Assembly: GCA_021786815.1 (NCBI GenBank)
Contig: JAJYMR010000350.1
Location: forward strand, 1-16,235
DNA: 16,235 bases
Origin: Deltaproteobacteria bacterium
GTDB lineage: Bacteria > Desulfobacterota > Binatia > Binatales > Binataceae
Reading direction: 5' to 3'
Part shown: positions 6,983 through 13,244 of the stretch, one piece after another
Position numbering within the stretch: the first letter of the stretch is position 1
Layout: the number at the start of each line of letters is the position of its first letter
Translations under genes and position numbers: made by a program
The notes under the pieces: model-generated
Told to the model about the DNA's origin: nothing
Seen by the model: only the letters and a program-made list of their open reading frames with translations
Database searches by the model: none

Positions 6983-7011
6983 GTGTTATCCGAGCCTGTC
7001 CGAGAGGTCAA
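6983..7011 (-). promoter_or_regulatory. Candidate sigma70-type promoter for ispH, close to the start codon
   Basis: TTGACC (7006-7011, 5 of 6 to consensus), 17-base spacer, TAACAC (6983-6988, 3 of 6). The expected transcription start is about 7 bases past the -10, next to the ATG at 6975, and no Shine-Dalgarno is visible there. This hints at a leaderless or very short leader. Confidence 0.4.
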
Positions 7012-7105
7012 TCACCCAACGCGTCCTCAAAAAACCGCCTTGGCGCCGAATCAGCGCGCGCACCGCCCGGGCGTCGCGAAATTCAAGGATTTGCAGGCCG
7101 TTTCG

Positions 7106-7816
7106 CTATTTCGCGGCGGGATGCGGAGGATGGGAGGTCTGGCATCCCACCCATACCTCGCCGCCCTGGAAATATTCCTTTTTCCAGATGGGAACGATCT
7201 CCTTCAGCCGGTCGATAGCGAAGCGGCAGGCTTCGAACGCTTCGGCGCGATGCGCCGCGGAGACCGCGATTGCAACTGAAACCTCGCCGATATCGACCAG
7301 GCCTATCCGATGGGCGATCGCGATCCGGACGATTTGCCATCGCCGGCCCGCCTCTTCGGCGAGCTTCCTCAATTCCGAGAGCGCCATCGGCTCGTACGCC
7401 TCGTATTCGAGCCGGATTACGCGCCGGCCGGCATTTTCGTTGCGCGTCGTACCGGCGAACGTGCAGAGCGCGCCCGCCGAAGGACTTGCAACCTCGCGTT
7501 CGAGTTCGCCGAGGTCGATCGGTTCGCGCACGATACGGATCGGCCCGACCCACGGAGTCGGGTCCACCGTGCCGCCGCTTACCGGGGGAATGAATGCGAC
7601 CTCGTCGCCGTCGTTAAGCCTGAAGTCGCCGCGCACGTACTCCTGGTTGACGGCGAAGCTGACGGAATCGCGGCTCGAAGCGAGCGCGGGGAACTCCTTC
7701 TTGAGGCTCGCCCACACCTCGGCGACCGTCGCGCCCTCGGGAAACTCGCGCACAAGTTCCGAGGCTCCGGCGCGCTCTCTGAGTGTGGCGAAAAGTCTTA
7801 TCCTGAGGCGGTTCAT
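7106..7816 (-). CDS. moaX: Fused molybdopterin synthase MoaD-MoaE
   Basis: 236 residues holding both subunits of molybdopterin synthase, which inserts the dithiolene sulfurs into cyclic pyranopterin (cPMP). Residues 1-82 are MoaD (RLFATLRERAG at the start, DEVAFIPPVSGG at the end). Residues 90-236 are MoaE (FAGTTRNENAGRRV 120-133, IAHRIGLVDIGEVSVAI, AAHRAEAF, and DRLKEIVPIWKKE 202-214 with the active-site lysines). The Gly-Gly that is normally the free, thiocarboxylated C-terminus of MoaD is internal here (G81-G82). Known: mycobacterial MoaX has the same layout and is reported to be cleaved after this Gly pair. The ATG at 7816 overlaps the moaB stop by 4 bases (ATGA), so the pair is translationally coupled. 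Domain identity is certain; processing is inferred. Confidence 0.94.
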   Translation of the reverse strand: MNRLRIRLFATLRERAGASELVREFPEGATVAEVWASLKKEFPALASSRDSVSFAVNQEYVRGDFRLNDGDEVAFIPPVSGGTVDPTPWVGPIRIVREPIDLGELEREVASPSAGALCTFAGTTRNENAGRRVIRLEYEAYEPMALSELRKLAEEAGRRWQIVRIAIAHRIGLVDIGEVSVAIAVSAAHRAEAFEACRFAIDRLKEIVPIWKKEYFQGGEVWVGCQTSHPPHPAAK

Positions 7817-8310
7817 TGGCTGAGCAGGTAGGCGATATGGCCGATCTCGGGCACGATAAGCTTCTCCATCGCAAGTCTGCATCCCGCAGTCGAGCCAGGA
7901 AGCGCCGCGATAAATTTGCCGTCGCGCACTCCCGCAAGCGCCCGGCTCAGCATCGCGGCCGCCCCAATCTCCTGGTAAGAAAGCGCCCGGAAAATCTCGC
8001 CGAAGCCCTCGAGTTCCTTCTTGAGCAGGGGCCTGAGCGCCTCGATCGTCACGTCGCGCGCGGCGATACCCGTTCCGCCGTTGACGATTATCGCGTCGAG
8101 AGCCGGCAGATGCTCGAGCACCGCCGAGGCGATACGCTCGGCCGAATCCGGGACGATCTCGTAAACGGCGACCGTATGCCCCTCCGCTTCGAGCCGCTCG
8201 CGAATCAGTTGGCCGCTCGAATCGGTCTCCGGCGTACGGCTATCGCTGGCGGTAATCACTCCAACCTTGAGATTGGGCTTGGAAAGGCGCTTATGTTCGT
8301 GAACGGCCAC
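7813..8310 (-). CDS. moaB: Molybdopterin adenylyltransferase-family protein MoaB
   Basis: 165 residues of the MoaB/MogA family, which binds molybdopterin and (in MogA-like members) activates it by adenylation for molybdenum insertion. Visible motifs: VGVITASDSR (16-25), IIVNGGTGIAARDVT (74-88, with the MPT-binding NGGTG and D86), EGFGEIFRALSYQEIG (101-116), SRALAG (122-127) and LPGS (137-140). The region after NGGTG resembles MoaB more than MogA, but the RDVT segment is MogA-like, so the exact activity is open. The start is GTG at 8310 with no strong ribosome site. It is first of a two-gene unit with the MoaD-MoaE fusion and diverges from the TVP38 gene. Confidence 0.92.
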   Translation of the reverse strand: MAVHEHKRLSKPNLKVGVITASDSRTPETDSSGQLIRERLEAEGHTVAVYEIVPDSAERIASAVLEHLPALDAIIVNGGTGIAARDVTIEALRPLLKKELEGFGEIFRALSYQEIGAAAMLSRALAGVRDGKFIAALPGSTAGCRLAMEKLIVPEIGHIAYLLSQ

Positions 8311-8330
8311 CGCAAAAGACTCGCTCCAAG

Positions 8331-8358
8331 CTTATATCATCCGAGCGCGACATGGACA
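8331..8358 (-). promoter_or_regulatory. Candidate promoter for moaB
   Basis: On the minus strand, TATAAG (8331-8336) is a good -10 box, with TGTCCA (8353-8358, 3 of 6) 16 bases upstream. Transcription would begin around 8324, leaving a short leader before the GTG at 8310. Confidence 0.35.
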
Positions 8359-8384
8359 CGCCCGCATATGACTCATCGCGCTCG
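8342..8384. repeat. Spaced 9-base inverted repeat between moaB and the TVP38 gene
   Basis: CGAGCGCGA (8342-8350) and TCGCGCTCG (8376-8384) are perfect inverted copies with a 25-base spacer, within the divergent region and overlapping the proposed moaB -35 box. It could be a pair of half-sites, a hairpin, or chance in a CG-rich genome. Confidence 0.3.
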
Positions 8385-8444
8385 ACGCATAACATCCCCG
8401 GCCGGTTGGAACTATCATGCGGTTGCGAGGGTTTCATTACTGAG

Positions 8445-9164
8445 ATGAGCAGCCTGTCTCGCCGGATAACCTCGCGAATAAACCAATTGATCCGCCCGAA
8501 GCTTCTCGTCGGGCTGATAGCGCTCGGGGCAATAATAATCCTTGCGCGGAAGCTTGGCCTGACGCATCCTGCCGAAACGCTCGACCGGATCCGCAACCTC
8601 GGTCCACTCGCCCCACTCGTTTTCATCCTGGTCTATAGCGCCGCCGCGGTCGCTCTGGTTCCCGGCTCGATCCTGACGCTCGCGGCGGGCGCGATCTTCG
8701 GCGTGCTATGGGGAACCATCTATGTGTCTATCGCCGCGACCACGGCCGCAACGATCGCCTTTCTGATCGGCCGTCACTTCGCGCGCGATTGGGTCGCGGC
8801 GCGCCTTGCGCGCTACCCGAAGTTTAGCGCGGTGGACAGGGCGGTCGCGCGCGGGGGATGGAAAATCGTCGGGCTCACGCGGTTGTCGCCGGTGTTTCCG
8901 TACGTTTTCCTCAACTACGCGTTCGGGCTGACAGCGGTAAGGTTTCGCGAGTACGTCTTGGCGTCGTGGCTCGGGATGTTGCCCGGGACGGCGATGTACG
9001 TCTATCTCGGCTCGTTCGGCGGAGAGATCGTTCGCACTTCGACGGGCGCGCACAGCCGTTCAGGAGTCGAATGGGCGCTCTACGCGCTCGGATTGGCCGC
9101 AACCGTCGCGGTCGCTGTCTATGTGTCCCGGCTCGCGTCGCGCGAACTTCGGGCACAAACCTGA
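8445..9164 (+). CDS. TVP38/TMEM64 (DedA-type, SNARE-associated) membrane protein
   Basis: 239 residues with about six hydrophobic segments (roughly 20-36, 55-77, 79-108, 141-160, 168-192, 208-228). Family signatures: ALVPGSILTLAAGAIFG (70-86), FLIGRHFARDW (106-116), RLSPVFPYVFLNYAFGLT (146-163) and LPGTAMYVYLG (179-189). Members are inner-membrane proteins; the wider DedA superfamily has been linked to lipid carrier or phospholipid movement, but no activity is fixed for this branch. The ATG at 8445 is chosen because the family N-terminus and first membrane helix follow directly; the frame is open back to 8352 with another ATG. It is 16 bases ahead of the MerA-like gene, a pairing seen repeatedly in other bacteria, including single fused chains. 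Confidence 0.92.
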   Translation: MSSLSRRITSRINQLIRPKLLVGLIALGAIIILARKLGLTHPAETLDRIRNLGPLAPLVFILVYSAAAVALVPGSILTLAAGAIFGVLWGTIYVSIAATTAATIAFLIGRHFARDWVAARLARYPKFSAVDRAVARGGWKIVGLTRLSPVFPYVFLNYAFGLTAVRFREYVLASWLGMLPGTAMYVYLGSFGGEIVRTSTGAHSRSGVEWALYALGLAATVAVAVYVSRLASRELRAQT

Positions 9165-9180
9165 GGAAAAGAAGAAACCG

Positions 9181-10704
9181 ATGGCGTATCACGCGCTCGA
9201 CGTGGGTCCTCTCGACGGTCACAACGATCGCCTGCTCGCGAGCGTGCGGCCGTCCAAATGGACCAATCCCAAACCCGTGCCGCGTTACAACCTGGTTGTT
9301 ATCGGCGCCGGCACGGCGGGACTGGTCACTGCGGCGGGTGCCGCAGGACTCGGTGCACGCGTCGCGATAGTCGAGCGCGACCTGATGGGCGGCGATTGCC
9401 TGAACTTCGGATGCGTCCCGTCGAAGGCGTTGATCGCCGCCTCACGCGCGGCCGCGGCCGTTCGCGACGCGAACCGCTTCGGAATCCGCGTGCCCGAGGG
9501 CGCGAACGTTGATTTCGCCGCCGTGATGGAGCGGATGCGCACGATTCGCGCGGAGCTTTCCGCCAACGACTCCGCAGAGAGATTCCGCGGCCTCGGCGTG
9601 GATGTGTTCCTCGGCGAGGCGCGCTTCGCGGGAGCCGACGCAATCGAGGTCGGTGACGCGCGCCTTCGCTTCAGTCGCGCTGTTATCGCCTCCGGCGCTC
9701 GCGCGGGCGTGCCGGAAATCCCCGGCCTTGCCGAAGCGGGCTTTCTTACCAACGAAACCGTTTTTTCATTGTCAGCACTCCCGAAGCGGCTGGCGGTGAT
9801 TGGAGCGGGTCCAATCGGATGCGAACTGGGACAGGCGTTTCGCCGCTTCGGCAGCGAAGTGACAATCCTGGAGGCAGTCGATCGGATACTCGCGCGCGAT
9901 GATCGCGACGCCGCTTCACGGCTGGAGCAGGCGCTCGCGCGCGACGGCGTCCAGCTTCTCAAACGATGCCGTATCGCTAGCGTCGAACGGCGCGGCGCGG
10001 AAAAGATAATCGCGCTCGAAGTTCACGGCGAGAGCCGCGAACTCGCCGTTGACGAGATCCTGATCGGTGCGGGGCGAATCCCGATGGTCGCCGGGCTGGC
10101 GCTGGAAAAAGCCGGCGTCGATTACGACCCGCGCGCGGGCGTCAAGGTCAACGACTATCTGCAGACTACCAACCCGCATATCTATGCGGCGGGAGACGTC
10201 GCTTCGCCGTACAAGTTCACGCATATCGCGGACGCGACGGCGCGTATCGTGATCCGAAACGCGCTCTTTTTCGGACGCGCGCGGCTTAGCGCGGTGACCG
10301 TCCCATGGTGCACGTACACGGATCCCGAGATCGCGCATACCGGACTCTCGGAAAGCGAGGCGGCCGAGCGCGGGATCGAAACCACGACGTTCGTGCAGGA
10401 AATGGCGCATGTCGATCGTCCGGTCCTCGACGGCGAATCGAGCGGCTTCGTCAAGGTTTACGCGCGCAAGGGAACGGACAGGATAATCGGCGCGACGATA
10501 GTCGCGAGCCACGCCGGCGAGATGATCTCCGAGCTCACGCTTGCGATTACAAACCGGATCGGGCTTTCGAAGCTCGCCGACGTGATCCATCCCTACCCGA
10601 CGCAGGCCGAGGCCATCCGCAAACTCGGCGACGCGTACAACCGCACGCGGCTTAGCCCGAGGGTCAAGCGGATATTCGATCGCCTTCTCGCCTGGCGCCG
10701 GTGA
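9181..10704 (+). CDS. MerA-like FAD/NAD(P) disulfide oxidoreductase
   Basis: 507 residues of the class I pyridine-nucleotide disulfide reductase family. Order: a 35-residue lead; FAD-binding GAGTAG (42-47); redox pair CLNFGC (C73, C78); NAD(P)-binding GAGPIG (208-213); FAD site YAAGDV (335-340); and a dimerisation domain from about 370. In the C-terminal active-site loop (HPYPTQAE, 470-477) the position of the catalytic His of lipoamide dehydrogenase appears to be Y472, as in mercuric reductases (PYLTMVE). There is no N-terminal HMA domain and no C-terminal Cys-Cys pair, so true Hg(II) reduction is not supported. The ATG at 9181 follows a purine-rich GAGGAAAAG stretch 16 bases after the TVP38 stop; an in-frame ATG at 9121 lies inside that gene. 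Probably works with the TVP38 protein at the membrane; substrate unknown. Confidence 0.93.
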   Translation: MAYHALDVGPLDGHNDRLLASVRPSKWTNPKPVPRYNLVVIGAGTAGLVTAAGAAGLGARVAIVERDLMGGDCLNFGCVPSKALIAASRAAAAVRDANRFGIRVPEGANVDFAAVMERMRTIRAELSANDSAERFRGLGVDVFLGEARFAGADAIEVGDARLRFSRAVIASGARAGVPEIPGLAEAGFLTNETVFSLSALPKRLAVIGAGPIGCELGQAFRRFGSEVTILEAVDRILARDDRDAASRLEQALARDGVQLLKRCRIASVERRGAEKIIALEVHGESRELAVDEILIGAGRIPMVAGLALEKAGVDYDPRAGVKVNDYLQTTNPHIYAAGDVASPYKFTHIADATARIVIRNALFFGRARLSAVTVPWCTYTDPEIAHTGLSESEAAERGIETTTFVQEMAHVDRPVLDGESSGFVKVYARKGTDRIIGATIVASHAGEMISELTLAITNRIGLSKLADVIHPYPTQAEAIRKLGDAYNRTRLSPRVKRIFDRLLAWRR

Positions 10705-10762
10705 AAAAGTCGCTCGAACACCCGGCGCCTGGCGTCGGCGAGTTCGTCCGGAGGCGGGAAAC

Positions 10763-10799
10763 GTGGACATTGCTCTACGATGTGGACACGCCGTATATC
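10763..10799 (+). promoter_or_regulatory. Candidate promoter with direct repeats, upstream of the ACAD-fold gene
   Basis: TTGCTC (10770-10775) and TATATC (10794-10799), 18 bases apart, make a moderate sigma70-type promoter. GTGGACA occurs twice, at 10763-10769 and 10782-10788, 19 bases apart and flanking the -35 region. A small palindrome (CGCCG, TATAT, CGGCG; 10789-10803) includes the -10. A start near 10806 would place the GGAGGG ribosome site and ATG just downstream. Confidence 0.35.
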
Positions 10800-10833
10800 G
10801 GCGGTTACGCAAGTCACGGAGGGTCGAAGCCCT

Positions 10834-12042
10834 ATGACGACTGCATCAACCGCCGCATCCGGCACGCCGGCAGAGCGCCCGTTGAGCGCGTCTGAGATTT
10901 ATGCCAACGCGCGCGCCCTAAGCAGTTACCTGAGAGATAAAGCCACGGAAATTGACGAGGCGCGGCGGCTTCCCGAAGAGGTCGCCGCGCGGCTTCGCGA
11001 CGCCGGCATGTTCCGGCTGATGATGCCGAAGGATTGGGGCGGTCCCGAACTCAGCACCGTCGAACAGGTCGAGGTAGTCGAGGAAATCTCCCGGGCCAAT
11101 CCCTCCGCCGGATGGTGCGTCATGATCGGCTGCGACTCCGGTTTCTACGCCGGTTATCTCGACGATGCGGCGGCAAGGAAGCTCTACCCGAGACTCGACA
11201 TGGCAACTGCCGGGATGGTGTTTCCCGGAGGCCGTGCGGACCGCGTCGAAGGCGGCTATCGGGTCAATGGACAGTGGGCGTTCGGCTCGGGGATCACCCA
11301 CGCGGACGTGGTGTCGGCCGGATGCGTCGTGTACGAGAACGGCACTCCGGTGACGGCCGGCACGCCGCCCAGGCCGCTTTGGCGGATAATGCTCGCGGCA
11401 GCGTCCGCCTATGAGGTTCAGGATACGTGGCACACCACGGGCTTGCGCGGGACCGGGAGCAACGACTACCGGGCGTCGGACCTGTTCGTCCCGGAAGAGC
11501 GCAGCTTCAGCGTTCTCGAACCGGCCAGGCGTGACGCGCCGCTATGGCGGTGTAACAATACCTTCCTCCCAAAGCTAGCCGCCGTTCCTCTCGGTGTGGC
11601 TCGCGCGATGATCGACCATGTCGCCGAGACCATGCAGAACAAGGTCGAGACGCCCGGCATGAAGCTTTACAAAAACCTGACGCGCGTGCAGACCGCGATT
11701 GCGGACGCCGAGATGATCCTCGGCGCGGCGCGCGCCTACCTTTTCTCCGCGGTCGAGCGGCAGTGGAGGAAGCTGGAAAAGAACGAGCCGCTGACGGCGA
11801 AGGACCGCGCCGATTTCTGGCTGTCGATGGTGAACGCCGCGCATTCCGGGCGGCAGGCGATCAGGATGCTTTTCGACGCCGTCGGCGGGAGCGCTATCTA
11901 TGCGCATCGGGGTCCGTTCGACCGATACCTTCGCGACGCCGAGACCTGGTGCCAGCACGTTGTCGTCCAACGCAGGGTGCTGGAAGCGATCGGGGGGATG
12001 TTGCTCGGCGCGGACGATCTGCCGTGGCACCCGTTCTTGTGA
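10834..12042 (+). CDS. Acyl-CoA-dehydrogenase-fold flavoprotein, probable group D monooxygenase
   Basis: 402 residues. N-terminal helical domain (about 20-120), beta domain (121-230, with AFGSGITHADVV and the flavin region TTGLRGTGSNDY at 201-212), and a type-2 C-terminal helical domain (245-395). The end reads VGGSAIYAHRGPFDRYLRD (350-368) with H375, the pattern of two-component flavin monooxygenases such as HsaA and HpaB relatives. The usual GYxxE catalytic glutamate of acyl-CoA dehydrogenases is not visible. It therefore more likely hydroxylates an aromatic or steroid-like substrate using reduced flavin supplied by a reductase, which is not in the window. The ATG at 10834 has GGAGGG 10 bases upstream, chosen over an in-frame ATG at 10780. 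It is separated by 129 bases from the MerA-like gene and appears to have its own promoter. Confidence 0.85.
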   Translation: MTTASTAASGTPAERPLSASEIYANARALSSYLRDKATEIDEARRLPEEVAARLRDAGMFRLMMPKDWGGPELSTVEQVEVVEEISRANPSAGWCVMIGCDSGFYAGYLDDAAARKLYPRLDMATAGMVFPGGRADRVEGGYRVNGQWAFGSGITHADVVSAGCVVYENGTPVTAGTPPRPLWRIMLAAASAYEVQDTWHTTGLRGTGSNDYRASDLFVPEERSFSVLEPARRDAPLWRCNNTFLPKLAAVPLGVARAMIDHVAETMQNKVETPGMKLYKNLTRVQTAIADAEMILGAARAYLFSAVERQWRKLEKNEPLTAKDRADFWLSMVNAAHSGRQAIRMLFDAVGGSAIYAHRGPFDRYLRDAETWCQHVVVQRRVLEAIGGMLLGADDLPWHPFL

Positions 12043-12083
12043 TCGAGCGGCGGCTTTCCGTCACGACCCGTGCGGATGGTGAT

Positions 12084-12099
12084 TGCGGCGGCTGCCGCA
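12084..12099. terminator. Hairpin between convergent genes
   Basis: TGCGGC, 4-base loop, GCCGCA: a perfect 6-base stem in the 58-base gap between the stops of the ACAD-fold gene and the cold-shock gene, beginning one base past the latter's stop. There is no T run on either strand, so it would be a weak bidirectional stop at most. Confidence 0.25.
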
Positions 12100-12100
12100 G

Positions 12101-12304
12101 CTATCTCAAACGGACGTTGAAGGCCTGGCGGCCTTTTTCGCCCGGGCGCACGTCGAACTGCACCTCGGTGCCTTCGCGCAGATCCTCGAAATAGACCTTC
12201 GGTGAAAGCCGCGAGCGATGGAAGAAGACCTCGTCGCCGCCGTCGTCGGGCTCGATGAAGCCGAAGCCCTTGTCCTTGACCACTTTTTTGATTGTGCCGA
12301 ACAC
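12101..12304 (-). CDS. Cold-shock domain protein (CspA family)
   Basis: 67 residues, the standard single cold-shock domain, a five-stranded barrel that binds single-stranded RNA and DNA and loosens mRNA structure. RNP1 is KGFGFI (12-17) and RNP2 is VFFHRS (26-31). The first strand reads GTIKKVV instead of the common KWFN, so two aromatic stacking residues are absent. The start codon is GTG at 12304, fixed by a perfect GGGAGG (12311-12316) 6 bases upstream. It is a single-gene unit. The leader could be long, as in many csp genes, because more than 200 bases separate it from the divergent unknown gene, but no cold box can be identified. Confidence 0.94.
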   Translation of the reverse strand: MFGTIKKVVKDKGFGFIEPDDGGDEVFFHRSRLSPKVYFEDLREGTEVQFDVRPGEKGRQAFNVRLR

Positions 12305-12419
12305 AGGTTTCCTCCCGAATTCGCCTGCGTGAAAAGCCCCTGATGTTGAGGTTATGCGCCGCGAGCCTTATGTAAAAGGGGTTGCGTGTGTCCTGAGTTT
12401 GAAATTCGCGCGGCCGTAA

Positions 12420-12500
12420 CCTCTCCCGGCAACGGGCGAGGAGAAGAAAGGACCGGAACAGAACCCCCTCCCTGGCTTTCCCGCGCAACTGAACGCGGGA
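12420..12500. repeat. Two-hairpin GC element (possible dispersed palindromic repeat)
   Basis: First hairpin: CCTCTCCCG, loop GCAA, CGGGCGAGG (12420-12441), one mismatch, with a GNRA-type loop. Second: TCCCGCG, 8-base loop, CGCGGGA (12479-12485 and 12494-12500), perfect. The purine-rich and pyrimidine-rich segments between them look like the dispersed intergenic palindromes common in GC-rich bacterial genomes. It occupies the gap between the cold-shock gene and the small unknown gene. Copy number cannot be seen from one window. Confidence 0.4.
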
Positions 12501-12532
12501 GCAGGAGCACGCATAGCGAGGAGATTGGGCAG

Positions 12533-12769
12533 GTGCTCAAAGCCGTAACGCTCAAGGAAATCGAGCGCATTTTCGAAGTGATCGAGCCGATGGGTATCTC
12601 GCGCGAGGCGATCGTGATTCCGCTTCGCCCGGAGAGCCCCGGCCGCGTAACTATCCGCAAGGACGGCAAGCTCGAAATCGTCGTCGAGCAGAACGCCGAC
12701 TTCGACGAATGGATCAAGATTCTGGAGGGGCTGATTCGGGATGCGATGGAGCCTGGGCAGAAGGGCTGA
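12533..12769 (+). CDS. Small conserved-looking protein of unknown function
   Basis: 78 residues; no family recognised. The start is GTG at 12533, supported by GAGGAG 9 bases upstream; the frame is open back to 12386 but that part crosses the hairpin element and reads like non-coding sequence. The protein opens with an amphipathic stretch (LKEIERIFEVIEPMGI), then a beta-like segment (AIVIPLRPESPGRVTIRK, KLEIVV) and an acidic helix (DFDEWIKILEGLIRDAM). It is soluble, has no cysteine, no signal and no metal motif. Its last 56 bases overlap the end of the biotin-carrier gene on the other strand. Good ribosome site and protein-like composition argue it is real. Confidence 0.6.
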   Translation: MLKAVTLKEIERIFEVIEPMGISREAIVIPLRPESPGRVTIRKDGKLEIVVEQNADFDEWIKILEGLIRDAMEPGQKG

Positions 12770-13244
12770 GCTCGATCATCACCGCGCCGTGATCGACCAT
12801 CTGGCCCTCCGCAACCAGAATCCGCTTCACCCGCGCCGGCGTTTCCGAGGCGAGCGTCGTTTCCATCTTCATCGCTTCCAGCACGAGCAGCCCCGCGCCC
12901 GCTTCGACCTCGTCGCCTTCCTTGACGAGGATGCGCAGCACCTTGCCCGGCATCGGCGCGCATAGCTCCGGCGTTGCCAGGCCTTTCGCCGCCTGTGAGC
13001 GGCCCTCCTCGACGCGCCTGAACTCGAAACCCATCGGTCCCGCAGTTACCAAAATTCTGTCGCGCAGCGCCGCGCCGAAAACCCGGTAACGCCGCCCGTT
13101 GACCGTCACCATCGCGGCACCGTCGGCAATCGACTCGAAGGAAACCGAAAGCTCGATTCCGTCGATACGCGCGCGCACCGTCGAACCCTCGTGCCCGAGG
13201 ATGTCGATGTCGAACTCTCCGCCGCCCACTCGCCTAAGCCTCAT
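12714..13244 (-). CDS. Biotin carboxyl carrier (biotinyl-domain) part of an acyl-CoA carboxylase alpha chain
   Basis: 176 residues. Residues 95-160 are a biotinyl domain: APMPGKVLRILVKEGDEVE, then EAMKMETT with the biotin lysine K126, and a matching second half (VKRILVAEGQMVDHGAVMIEL). Residues 1-80 resemble the BT linker of propionyl- or methylcrotonyl-CoA carboxylase alpha chains. A Pro/Ser/Glu tail (160-176) follows. The ATG at 13244 makes an ATGA overlap with the biotin carboxylase gene and has GGAGG 5 bases upstream; a GTG at 13256 is less likely. It carries the carboxyl group from biotin carboxylase to a carboxyltransferase. The two ORFs together look like one alpha subunit split in two. 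The 3' end overlaps a plus-strand gene by 56 bases. Confidence 0.93.
   Translation of the reverse strand: MRLRRVGGGEFDIDILGHEGSTVRARIDGIELSVSFESIADGAAMVTVNGRRYRVFGAALRDRILVTAGPMGFEFRRVEEGRSQAAKGLATPELCAPMPGKVLRILVKEGDEVEAGAGLLVLEAMKMETTLASETPARVKRILVAEGQMVDHGAVMIELSPSAQAPSHPESAPPES

Noticed and set aside
7029..7034. Possible intrinsic terminator (six T on the minus strand) after the MoaD-MoaE gene
   Set aside because: The T run is preceded only by a 4-base stem (CGCC, GGCG) with a 2-base loop, too small to form. It is a T run without a proper hairpin.
9181..10704. True mercuric reductase (mer operon)
   Set aside because: No HMA domain, no C-terminal Cys pair, and no merR, merT or merP near it; only the core fold is MerA-like.
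9916..10812. A 298-residue open frame on the minus strand
   Set aside because: Antisense shadow of the MerA-like oxidoreductase, with no motifs and arginine-rich composition.
10701..10895. Small 64-residue plus-strand frame between the MerA-like and ACAD-fold genes
   Set aside because: It overlaps the promoter region and the start of the monooxygenase gene in another frame, has no ribosome site and looks random.
12386..12532. Upstream extension of the small unknown gene to an ATG at 12386
   Set aside because: This stretch contains the two hairpins and gives a low-complexity translation; the GTG at 12533 has GAGGAG at good spacing.
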